Program-made: the position numbers and the translations under genes
The notes under the pieces: model-generated
Databases searched by the model: none
The model's input: the letters and a program-made list of their open reading frames with translations, nothing else
What the model was told of the DNA's origin: nothing
Shown here: positions 1 through 5,071 of the stretch, piece after piece
Layout: every line of letters starts with the position of its first letter
How positions within the stretch are numbered: the first letter of the stretch is position 1
Source of the DNA: JBMNUL01 sp050946255
GTDB taxonomy: Bacteria > Actinomycetota > Coriobacteriia > Coriobacteriales > CADBOM01
Assembly: GCA_050946255.1 (NCBI GenBank)
Contig: JBMNUL010000160.1
Span: 1 to 6,044, forward strand
Direction: 5' to 3'
Length of the DNA stretch: 6,044 nucleotides

Positions 1-1512
1 AACCTGTTCCTCCGTGAGGGCCATTGTGTCGCAGTCCGTGAGAAGTATCGGGGTCTCGGAATTGTAGGCGTACGGGGAAATTGAGAGCGCGTCGGCGAAT
101 CCGCTGCCAGAGGCGACTATCACGGTGTCGTGAACAGTTGAGTCGCCCTCAGAGTCAATAACGGCAACCTCCTGATAGATCGAGAGGCTGGTCTCCTGCC
201 TGTTAGAGCCAGACAGACGCTCCGTGGTGATCCCCATGTCTGCAAGCTGGTCTTCGACCTCAGTTGAAATGGCGCTCTCGCCGCCGACTATGACCACCTT
301 CTGGACTCCCAGGCGCTCGAGCTGCGAAACCGCCTGGCTGCAGAGATTGTCCTTGGGGGTGATGAGAAGCGGGGCGTCGTACTCCCCCATCAGCGATGAT
401 GCCGCAAGTGCGTCGGGGAACTCGTCGCCTGATGCGAGAATCGCCACGTCGCTCGAATCGAATGCCTCCGTGATGATGGATGACATCGTGTCATAGCGCG
501 ATGATCCGCTCAGCCTGTTCCATACATTGCCCACCGACTCGAGAACGAACTTCTGGCCCGCGCTGGAGTTCCATTTCCACTGGATCACAGAGGCGCCGTC
601 GGATGTGTTGCCGTCTTTCAAGCTCATCCTCCAATGAGAGGCCTTGTTGACGAGCCAGTGTGCCCCGTTTCCGCTGCTTACAACGTACCAGCGCTGCGAG
701 TTCCCGCCCGTCCATTTTGAGAGCCTGACGGTAGCGCCGATCGAAGTGCTTCCGCCGGTGACCCCAAGAGCGTTTCCGCTGGTTACAGAGGTGATCTTGA
801 ACGTGTCGTCTGACTGTCGTTCGAACTTGAAGTACTGGCTGGATGTGGAGTTGTCGCTGTGCATCGTGATGCCCTGTGAACCGTCAGATGCATTGGATCC
901 CGCGGTGATTAGCGCTGAGGTCTTCCCTGACGCGCCAAAGGAATAGATGCCGTCGTCTATGGAGTCATCGCTGCCAGAAGGCAGGGCCGGTGGTTTGTCG
1001 AGATCCTTGAAGTGGATGAAACCGTCGAACTCGTACTTAGACAACGTGCGCTGGGCATACTTGCCGTTGTTGTGGAGGTTGTACTCCTCGATTATCACGT
1101 TGTTGCCCTTGACGTCTAGAACCCAGGCGACATGTCCGGCGCTGTCGTCTGTCCAGGCAACGGAGCCATAGGTGGGGTTCATGTCAACCTTGAAGCCGAA
1201 TTTCTTGGCCTCGGTGCCCCAGTTGTATCCATTGCCGAAATGACCGGTGCCCTTGTAGAAGTTGGTGAATGAAAAACCGTTGTCGTTGTTGAGGCGCCAG
1301 GCTACGAAAGACGTGCATTCCCTGTTGTAGAAGCCCCAGGAGTCTATCGTGCTGTCCTTTGCGGCGTTCTTGAATTGAGACGGGTAGTCGTCAACTCCGG
1401 GAGTTGCGTTTGATGTGGACGGCAGGACCAGCGCAATGCAGAGAGCAAATAAGAAAGAGATTGCAATTGCCACTATAAAATGAATACGATTACCCGATTG
1501 AGTTAAATCCAT
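1..1512 (-). CDS. Secreted CHAP-domain cell-wall hydrolase with ricin-like and CWB2 domains (3' end cut off)
   Basis: 504 codons are open from ATG 1512 to the window edge; the stop lies outside. Residues 1-36 form a signal peptide: a polar start with an Arg, a hydrophobic stretch at about 12-30 and a possible cleavage after SNA (34-36). Residues about 43-175 match a CHAP amidase/peptidase fold, with the nucleophile Cys66 in NRECTSFVAW, His127 in GHVAWV and acidic E142/E143 in IEEYN. Residues about 187-325 look like a ricin-type beta-trefoil, with QRW and QWKW motifs. From about 333 come CWB2 repeats; RLSGSSR at 333 and RLSGSNR at 432 mark two units 99 residues apart, the second incomplete. 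CWB2 repeats are known to anchor proteins non-covalently to Gram-positive cell walls, so a peptidoglycan-remodelling surface or secreted enzyme is inferred. The start is uncertain: a GGGGAGG sits only 2 nt before ATG 1512, and an in-frame ATG at 1554 would add 14 residues. Confidence 0.88.
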   Translation of the reverse strand, partial: MDLTQSGNRIHFIVAIAISFLFALCIALVLPSTSNATPGVDDYPSQFKNAAKDSTIDSWGFYNRECTSFVAWRLNNDNGFSFTNFYKGTGHFGNGYNWGTEAKKFGFKVDMNPTYGSVAWTDDSAGHVAWVLDVKGNNVIIEEYNLHNNGKYAQRTLSKYEFDGFIHFKDLDKPPALPSGSDDSIDDGIYSFGASGKTSALITAGSNASDGSQGITMHSDNSTSSQYFKFERQSDDTFKITSVTSGNALGVTGGSTSIGATVRLSKWTGGNSQRWYVVSSGNGAHWLVNKASHWRMSLKDGNTSDGASVIQWKWNSSAGQKFVLESVGNVWNRLSGSSRYDTMSSIITEAFDSSDVAILASGDEFPDALAASSLMGEYDAPLLITPKDNLCSQAVSQLERLGVQKVVIVGGESAISTEVEDQLADMGITTERLSGSNRQETSLSIYQEVAVIDSEGDSTVHDTVIVASGSGFADALSISPYAYNSETPILLTDCDTMALTEEQV

Positions 1513-1583
1513 ATCCTCCCCGCCCAAAAAGAAAAGGCTGTGCCAACTGGCCATCGCCTTGGAATTTCCTCAAACGTTTTAAG

Positions 1584-1611
1584 ATTCTACAACTATTTTT
1601 CAGATATTCAA
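1584..1611 (-). promoter_or_regulatory. Candidate promoter for the CHAP/CWB2 gene
   Basis: On the minus strand TTGAAT (1606-1611, 4/6 to the -35 consensus) and TAGAAT (1584-1589, 5/6 to -10) are separated by 16 bp. They lie about 70 bp before ATG 1512 and 30 bp before ATG 1554, in an AT-rich patch. Placement fits, but the evidence is consensus matching only. Confidence 0.4.
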
Positions 1612-1832
1612 AATTTGGGAGCTTTAGGAGGGCCGATGATGGGCAGGCGCAGGGTTGAAACTGGCTGGAATCAAATGATGTGCGGTGCTTAATGCCGAGG
1701 TTTCTTGACAATGCTCAATGCACAATACCGCTGGTTTATAACGACTCACAAGGAAAATTCTAATTTCTTGCAAAATACATTGAGAATATCCGCCGCTCGT
1801 GGACTGAATTTGAGCAATACATGGCTTTTGTA

Positions 1833-1861
1833 TTGCATAGCTTCAATCGCGAATGTACATT
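1833..1861 (+). promoter_or_regulatory. Candidate promoter for tRNA-fMet
   Basis: TTGCAT (1833-1838, 3/6) and TACATT (1856-1861, 4/6) have a 17-bp spacer and would start transcription about 25 nt before the mature tRNA. The match is modest; position is the main argument. Confidence 0.3.
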
Positions 1862-1893
1862 ATCACTTGCGCGCTTTTTGTGCATACATACAT

Positions 1894-1970
1894 TGCGGGG
1901 TGGAGCAGTCTGGTAGCTCGCCGGGCTCATAACCCGGAGGTCGGTGGTTCAAATCCATCCCCCGCGACCA
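1894..1970 (+). tRNA. Initiator tRNA-fMet (CAU)
   Basis: A 77-nt cloverleaf with anticodon CAT at 1928-1930 and genome-encoded CCA at 1968-1970. Initiator hallmarks are present: three consecutive G:C pairs next to the anticodon loop (GGG 1923-1925 with CCC 1933-1935), the A11:U24 pair in the D stem, and no Watson-Crick pair at 1:72. Here T1894 faces G1966, a U:G wobble, where E. coli has C1:A72. The T loop reads TTCAAAT and its stem is paired, with one G:U. The sequence matches E. coli fMet almost throughout. It delivers formyl-methionine to the ribosomal P site at translation start. A strong terminator follows at 1980, so it is probably a single-gene transcript. The downstream neighbourhood is mobile-element-like, so the gene may serve as an integration site, although no duplicated 3' end is visible. 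Confidence 0.97.
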
Positions 1971-1979
1971 AAAACCCGA

Positions 1980-2006
1980 GGTCAGGCTTCCTGCCTGGCC
2001 TTTTTT
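1980..2006 (+). terminator. Intrinsic terminator of tRNA-fMet
   Basis: GGTCAGGC (1980-1987) pairs with GCCTGGCC (1993-2000) as an 8-bp stem with one U:G, closing a TTCCT loop, followed directly by six T (2001-2006). It lies 9 nt after the tRNA CCA end. Confidence 0.88.
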
Positions 2007-2046
2007 GTTGGTCGTACCGACTTCTGACCAACATTTTACCAACAAA
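2004..2046. repeat. ACCAACA direct and inverted repeat cluster, candidate integrase-binding or attachment flank
   Basis: ACCAACA occurs at 2027-2033 and 2038-2044, 11 bp apart, with its inverse TGTTGGT at 2006-2012. The outer arms extend to a perfect 9-bp inverted repeat (TTTGTTGGT 2004-2012, ACCAACAAA 2038-2046). GTTGGTC (2007-2013) also pairs with GACCAAC (2026-2032). A further small palindrome, GTCG-tac-CGAC, lies at 2011-2021. Closely spaced short repeats just beyond a tRNA gene are typical of tyrosine-recombinase arm-type sites at element ends. That role is inferred, as no integrase gene is in the window. Confidence 0.5.
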
Positions 2047-2091
2047 CGAAAAAGTTAGCGCGAGGAAAAAGTGCGGTAAATGCAGTCTTGC

Positions 2092-2218
2092 TAGCGCCAC
2101 AGCGCAAGCAATAGTTATCCACTTGCGGCACAGCGAATCCACCGTAGCGGCATGCCGCAACCTATGATTGCGCCACGGCGCAACCGTTCACGGATGATGC
2201 TTGCGCTCTGGCGCAACC
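2092..2218 (+). repeat. Five-copy 18-bp iteron-like repeat array
   Basis: Five related 18-mers start at 2092 (TAGCGCCACAGCGCAAGC), 2123 (TTGCGGCACAGCGAATCC), 2145 (TAGCGGCATGCCGCAACC), 2168 (TTGCGCCACGGCGCAACC) and 2201 (TTGCGCTCTGGCGCAACC), all in the same orientation. Most are themselves imperfect palindromes with a GCGC/GCGC or GCGG/CCGC core and a shared CC tail. Start-to-start distances are 31, 22, 23 and 33 bp, near 3, 2, 2 and 3 helical turns, so bound proteins would face one side of the DNA. A DnaA-box-like site lies between copies 1 and 2. The last copy is inside the 3' end of the relaxase gene. This resembles an iteron origin, but a recombination or partition site is also possible. 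No T-tract follows the hairpins, so terminators are unlikely. Confidence 0.7.
2115..2123 (+). promoter_or_regulatory. DnaA-box-like site
   Basis: TTATCCACT matches 8 of 9 positions of the high-affinity DnaA box TTATNCACA, differing only in the last base. It sits between the first and second 18-bp repeats and shares its last base with the second. A lone box can occur by chance; the adjoining repeat array gives it weight as part of an origin. Confidence 0.45.
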
Positions 2219-3447
2219 GATTTATCTTTCTGTATCCCTTGATTAAATAAATATCTCCTGCGGGCCTCCTCCGCGTTCCATCTCGACTCCGGCTTCCCGT
2301 TTCGCTTCTTCGGTCTCGCGGCATCGGGTCTGGCGACCTTCTGCCGTTGCTTGGGGATTGACTCGGGGAGGACGTCGTGCCGCCTTGCGAACTCGAGGGC
2401 GTCGGCGGCACCCTGTGTGCCCTCTTCGCGGTTGCGACTTGCCAAGCTTCTCAGCCCTTCCATGTCGGATATGCCGAACCGGTCGCACACCCTCACGAGG
2501 TTCGCAAGGCCGGCCAGGTCGTCGATGCTGGCCAGCTCATGGGCCCTCTTGGCCTCTTCGACGATCCGCCTCTCGGAGTAGGACGACACGTGCCCACCCT
2601 TCAGGGCCAGCCTGCGCCTTATCGCCTCCCTCCCGTAGGAGAGGCCCAGCTTCTCGCCGGTTATCCGCCACGTCGGTCTGTCGGAGAACGAATAGACCCA
2701 ATCCGCCCGCGAGGCCTTCGGCGAATTCGGAGCCACCTCGATGCCCATCTCTTTCAACGCGGCCTTGAACTCCTCCTCGCTATGGGTGACCGTCCGCGCG
2801 ATGGCGACGCGGTTCCTGATGTCTGATACCCACGAGTACTCGCCGCGTCCCTCCAGCTCCTTTTCCGCCTTGCGCCTGTACTCGCGCTGGTGCGTGTAGG
2901 GTTTCCTCGCCTTGAACGGCTCCTTCTCCGGCCGCTGCTCGTCCCTGAAGAACGAGAGCCCCATCTCGCGCGCTATCCGCTGCGCCGCCCGCTTGATCTC
3001 GCGCGGGTCGGGCTCCTGGATGCGATGCCCCGTCTCCAGGTTCGTGTTGTTGACGACGATGTGCGCATGCGGCACGTTGTTGGCGTTATCGTCGTGGTAG
3101 ACGATTGCGACCTCGTATTCACCGAACCGCTCCTCGGCGACCGCAACGGCGAGGCGCCTCAAATCCGAAAGAGAGATTTTGTCGCCCGGGTCGGGTGAGA
3201 GGATGTAGTGCTTGTATGTACGGGCAGGCCTTCCCTTCCAGGGCGTGTCGTTCCCGGCGCAATGGCGCGTGGCATCCATGGCGGTAGCCCAGTCGAACGG
3301 CCCGTATTCGGGGAGCTGCTCGCTTCCCCCGATGACCGGAGCGTCGAGGTTCAGGTAGTCGATGGCGAGGGCGCGCCCGTTCTTGGTCAGGTAGCGCATC
3401 ACGCCACCGGTCTTCGTGTGCCCGGATATGGCTTTCACGTACGGCAT
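2188..3447 (-). CDS. Relaxase / mobilization nuclease (MobA/VirD2-like)
   Basis: A 419-residue DNA relaxase, the enzyme that nicks one strand at the origin of transfer, stays bound to the 5' end through a tyrosine and pilots the strand into a recipient. The N-terminal catalytic domain spans about 1-165. Tyr19 in GGVMRYLTKNG is the likely nucleophile. The metal-binding histidine motif is H118-D-D...P-H127-A-H129-I-V-V-N133, the HxD...HxHxxxN pattern of MOBP/VirD2-family relaxases. A middle segment (about 178-330) and a basic Arg/Lys-rich tail (about 365-419) are consistent with DNA binding. It starts 7 nt after the mobC-like stop and shows no good ribosome site of its own, so translational coupling is likely. 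Its 3' end carries the fifth copy of the 18-bp repeat. No conjugation channel genes are present, so transfer would need a helper. The exact MOB subfamily was not resolved. Confidence 0.9.
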   Translation of the reverse strand: MPYVKAISGHTKTGGVMRYLTKNGRALAIDYLNLDAPVIGGSEQLPEYGPFDWATAMDATRHCAGNDTPWKGRPARTYKHYILSPDPGDKISLSDLRRLAVAVAEERFGEYEVAIVYHDDNANNVPHAHIVVNNTNLETGHRIQEPDPREIKRAAQRIAREMGLSFFRDEQRPEKEPFKARKPYTHQREYRRKAEKELEGRGEYSWVSDIRNRVAIARTVTHSEEEFKAALKEMGIEVAPNSPKASRADWVYSFSDRPTWRITGEKLGLSYGREAIRRRLALKGGHVSSYSERRIVEEAKRAHELASIDDLAGLANLVRVCDRFGISDMEGLRSLASRNREEGTQGAADALEFARRHDVLPESIPKQRQKVARPDAARPKKRNGKPESRWNAEEARRRYLFNQGIQKDKSVAPERKHHP

Positions 3448-3454
3448 GGCGCGC

Positions 3455-3871
3455 CTACAGCTTCGCGAGATATAGATCCGTGATCGCGCTTACCTGGTCG
3501 CGGAGCTCAGAGACGCCCTCGTTCATCTCGTGAACCTTCTTGTCCACGTCCGCGAGCGCGTCCGTGGCGTCCCCATAGTCGACCTCCCCGCGCTGCATGT
3601 AATACGCGAGGCGGTTTAGGGCGTGGACGGCCTGGTTGTAGTGGTAGCCCCAGCGGCGCATCTCGCGGGCGATCCTGGTGGCGGAGTCCCGGTCGATGAC
3701 GACGACGGTGTACGAATTCTGGGAACCCTCGGGAACAGCCTCGGCAGGAAGCTGCGCGAGGACGCGGAGGAGCGCCGACTTGCTCATCCGCTTGGACTCC
3801 GCAAGCTGCTCCAAGTCCTTCTTCTCCGAGTCCGTTAGGCGCACTGACACGCAATTAACTCGCCGGCTCAT
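3455..3871 (-). CDS. MobC-like relaxosome accessory protein, ribbon-helix-helix
   Basis: A 138-residue protein. The chosen start, ATG 3871, has AAGGA 5 nt upstream. Frames running further up, to 4051, cross the structured non-coding region and give an atypical Arg-rich leader, so they were not used. Residues 5-40 fit a ribbon-helix-helix DNA-binding fold: strand VNCVSVRLT, helix SEKKDLEQLAES, helix SKSALLRVLAQ. Residues 75-86, GYHYNQAVHALN, match the G-x-x-x-NQ-x-x-x-x-LN signature of MobC family proteins. The C-terminus (about 98-138) is acidic and probably helical. MobC proteins bind next to nic, help open the DNA for the relaxase and can repress their own promoter. It is the first gene of the mobilization operon and precedes the relaxase by 7 nt. 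Confidence 0.85.
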   Translation of the reverse strand: MSRRVNCVSVRLTDSEKKDLEQLAESKRMSKSALLRVLAQLPAEAVPEGSQNSYTVVVIDRDSATRIAREMRRWGYHYNQAVHALNRLAYYMQRGEVDYGDATDALADVDKKVHEMNEGVSELRDQVSAITDLYLAKL

Positions 3872-3888
3872 GGCGTTCCTTCGCATCT

Positions 3889-3951
3889 CTTCGACCCGCG
3901 CTGACGCGTGGGGCATTACAGGGGCGCGGGGCATCCCCCGCATAGTCGAAG
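3889..3951. repeat. Nested GC-rich inverted repeats upstream of mobC
   Basis: Outer 7-bp arms are CTTCGAC (3889-3895) and GTCGAAG (3945-3951). Inside, GCGGGG (3926-3931) pairs with CCCCGC (3936-3941) around a CATC loop. An imperfect CCCGCG-ctga-CGCGtGGG hairpin also lies near 3895-3912. Together they would form a branched structure in single-stranded DNA or in the mobC leader RNA, close to the mobC start. Confidence 0.5.
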
Positions 3952-3997
3952 TGCGACGAAGACGAACGCCGGCGCATCGCTCGATTGTGGCCCGGCT

Positions 3998-4043
3998 CGC
4001 CCATCTAGCCTCTAAGCAGCTAAATGGGCGTTTGGAAGACGCC
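3998..4043. repeat. Two overlapping, mutually exclusive hairpins
   Basis: CGCCCAT (3998-4004) pairs with ATGGGCG (4024-4030), extended after one mismatch by TAGC (4006-4009) with GCTA (4019-4022), leaving a 9-nt loop. The right arm is shared with a second hairpin, GGCGT (4027-4031) with ACGCC (4039-4043). Only one can form at a time. Confidence 0.6.
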
Positions 4044-4062
4044 GTGGACATGATCGGGGCGA

Positions 4063-4097
4063 CAAGCTCTATTGCGTATTACGCAATAGGAAGCTTG
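4063..4097. repeat. Long inverted repeat in the mob leader
   Basis: CTATTGCGTA (4069-4078) and TACGCAATAG (4080-4089) form a perfect 10-bp inverted repeat with a 1-nt centre. Outer arms CAAGCT (4063-4068) and AGCTTG (4092-4097) add 6 bp with a 2-nt offset. This could be a dimeric repressor operator, a relaxosome-binding site or the main oriT hairpin. No T-tract follows on either strand, so it is not a standard terminator. Confidence 0.7.
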
Positions 4098-4119
4098 CTA
4101 TTCTTAAAATTTATTAATA

Positions 4120-4128
4120 ATTATAGCA
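4120..4128 (-). promoter_or_regulatory. Extended -10 promoter of the mobC-relaxase operon
   Basis: The minus strand reads TGCTATAAT, a perfect -10 hexamer (4120-4125) preceded by the TGn extension. No good -35 is seen, which extended -10 promoters tolerate. Transcription would begin near 4113, giving a leader of about 240 nt to mobC that contains the hairpins at 4063-4097, 3998-4043 and 3889-3951. Confidence 0.6.
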
Positions 4129-4156
4129 TTAACAGCACGTTTTAGTGCTGTTAATG
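4127..4156. repeat. 12-bp inverted repeat overlapping the mob promoter, candidate operator
   Basis: CATTAACAGCAC (4127-4138) and GTGCTGTTAATG (4145-4156) are perfect complements around a 6-nt centre. The left arm overlaps the TGn part of the extended -10, and the rest covers the -35 region of the minus-strand promoter, a standard place for a repressor operator. It is also the first hairpin after the nuclease gene's stop and could slow readthrough from the R-M operon, although no U-tract follows. Confidence 0.65.
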
Positions 4157-4188
4157 GGTATGAATTACCGTCTGGACATTGTAAAAAT

Positions 4189-5070
4189 CTATTTAATCAT
4201 ATTGAGGCTATCAATTTTTTGGAGGATATCAATTGTTTGGTTTATTGAATCATGCAAGTCTTCAACGGAAGAACCGTCAGAAAATATTACTTTTGTTTGA
4301 TAAAGCTTTTTTGGAAGAGATATTTGTGATTTTTTGTCATTTTCCATACTAGAAATTGCATCCTGAACTGAACAGTATTCGTATTCCTTACCGTCGAATT
4401 CGCAAATATTTACGGTCTCAATTGTTCTCGTTAAGCTTGAGTATAAAGAATTGCTGAACTCTTCTACTTTTTCACGGTGTTTATCAAACAAATAATTAAA
4501 TATCTGATTCCGATCATCTAAAGACAAGCCTTCCACCTTAGGAACTACTTCTTCTACATATGCATCAGAAGAATGTTCATCTGTGCGAATATCTACTCCT
4601 TTTGACAAAAATGCTTCTACAAAATCGCAGTAAGTAAAATGCATAACATGAAAGCCTTCAGATTTAAGCTGACTTATCGATGTGTCCGTAAAATCTCCTG
4701 CAAGAGCTGCGCCGAGAAAAGGCGAGGATAAATGATACTTATTAGCTATTGGAACTAGAGCTCCGGAAATTTCCTGTGCCTTGTTTTTTGAATGTTTGGT
4801 GTATCTTCTCCAACCCACCTCAATGAAAGCCCTTGGAGTTCCAATAATCTTTTCTGAGCCACCGCTTTCAATAACGATGTCTAAATCATGATTGTTACCA
4901 TGAATATCAGTCCATTTAACATTCTTGCCATTTTTTCTAGCGGAACGAGAATGGCAGTAGTCGAAATACATGCCAACAGAATTAGCAACAGGTTTACAGA
5001 GGCTCACTACCGCATATTCATAATATTCGCCAATTAATTGACCTAATTTATGGGTGGGAGAATCTGCCAT
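4189..5070 (-). CDS. Probable type II restriction endonuclease, PD-(D/E)XK-like
   Basis: A 293-residue protein of no named family that I recognise. It is assigned as a restriction enzyme because it follows a DNA methyltransferase with a single base between stop and start (TGA-C-ATG) and carries a nuclease-like core. D62/D64 in NHDLDIVIE and E84 in AFIEVGW are spaced like the acidic residues of PD-(D/E)XK enzymes. Glu15/Glu18 on an N-terminal helix could assist. The usual Lys of ExK is replaced: the sequence reads E84-V-G-W-R-R, with K92, K95 and K97 further on. The C-terminal half has a helical stretch (about 185-220) and no clear motif. AAGGA 4 nt before ATG 5070, inside the methyltransferase gene, is its ribosome site. 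Base composition is clearly AT-rich compared with the mob genes, suggesting separate acquisition. Confidence 0.75.
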   Translation of the reverse strand: MADSPTHKLGQLIGEYYEYAVVSLCKPVANSVGMYFDYCHSRSARKNGKNVKWTDIHGNNHDLDIVIESGGSEKIIGTPRAFIEVGWRRYTKHSKNKAQEISGALVPIANKYHLSSPFLGAALAGDFTDTSISQLKSEGFHVMHFTYCDFVEAFLSKGVDIRTDEHSSDAYVEEVVPKVEGLSLDDRNQIFNYLFDKHREKVEEFSNSLYSSLTRTIETVNICEFDGKEYEYCSVQDAISSMENDKKSQISLPKKLYQTKVIFSDGSSVEDLHDSINQTIDILQKIDSLNMIK

Positions 5071-5071
5071 G

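Larger units (their letters stand above)
1513..1893. other. Intergenic region between the CHAP gene and tRNA-fMet
   Basis: This 381-bp stretch separates divergent transcription units and contains no convincing protein gene. Short open frames here lack a ribosome site and resemble nothing known. It holds the two candidate promoters listed separately. It also holds an inverted repeat, GCAATAC at 1814-1820 and GTATTGC at 1830-1836 with a 9-nt centre, whose right arm overlaps the putative tRNA -35 element. A perfect TTGACA at 1705-1710 has no -10 element at a proper distance. Confidence 0.6.
3872..4188. other. Structured intergenic region: candidate oriT and mob promoter region
   Basis: No protein gene fits in these 317 bp, but inverted repeats are dense. 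In order: CTTCGAC 3889-3895 with GTCGAAG 3945-3951 enclosing smaller GC-rich hairpins; the pair of overlapping hairpins at 3998-4043; a long hairpin at 4063-4097; and a 12-bp inverted repeat at 4127-4156 abutting an extended -10 promoter. In mobilizable elements oriT commonly lies just upstream of the mob operon and contains such repeats. The nic site could not be assigned: no recognisable nic consensus was found here. Confidence 0.6.

Noticed and set aside
1705..1742. Perfect TTGACA with TATAAC downstream as a promoter
   Set aside because: The spacer would be 26 bp, too long for a standard sigma-70-type promoter, and no better -10 lies at 16-18 bp.
1863..2160. Minus-strand open frames opposite the tRNA, encoding peptides such as GDGFEPPTSGL and MDLNHRPPGYEPGELPDCS
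   Set aside because: These are translations of the antisense of tRNA-fMet. They look conserved only because the tRNA is conserved and are a common spurious annotation.
1705..2167. Plus-strand open frames spanning the tRNA
   Set aside because: They run through the tRNA and its terminator, lack ribosome sites and show no protein-like features.
2377..3483. Long plus-strand open frames opposite the relaxase
   Set aside because: These are antisense shadows expected in GC-rich coding DNA. The minus-strand relaxase has clear catalytic motifs and uses the whole stretch.
3932..3941. Ten-base identity CATCCCCCGC to the tRNA 3' region (1956-1965), as a possible attachment-site copy
   Set aside because: The match stops at 10 bp and does not reach the tRNA 3' end. 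It also lies within a GC-rich hairpin beside mobC, so chance is the better explanation.
3872..4051. N-terminal extension of the MobC-like protein up to ATG 4051
   Set aside because: The extra 60 residues cross the hairpin-rich region and are Arg-rich and low in structure, and ATG 3871 has a well-placed AAGGA.
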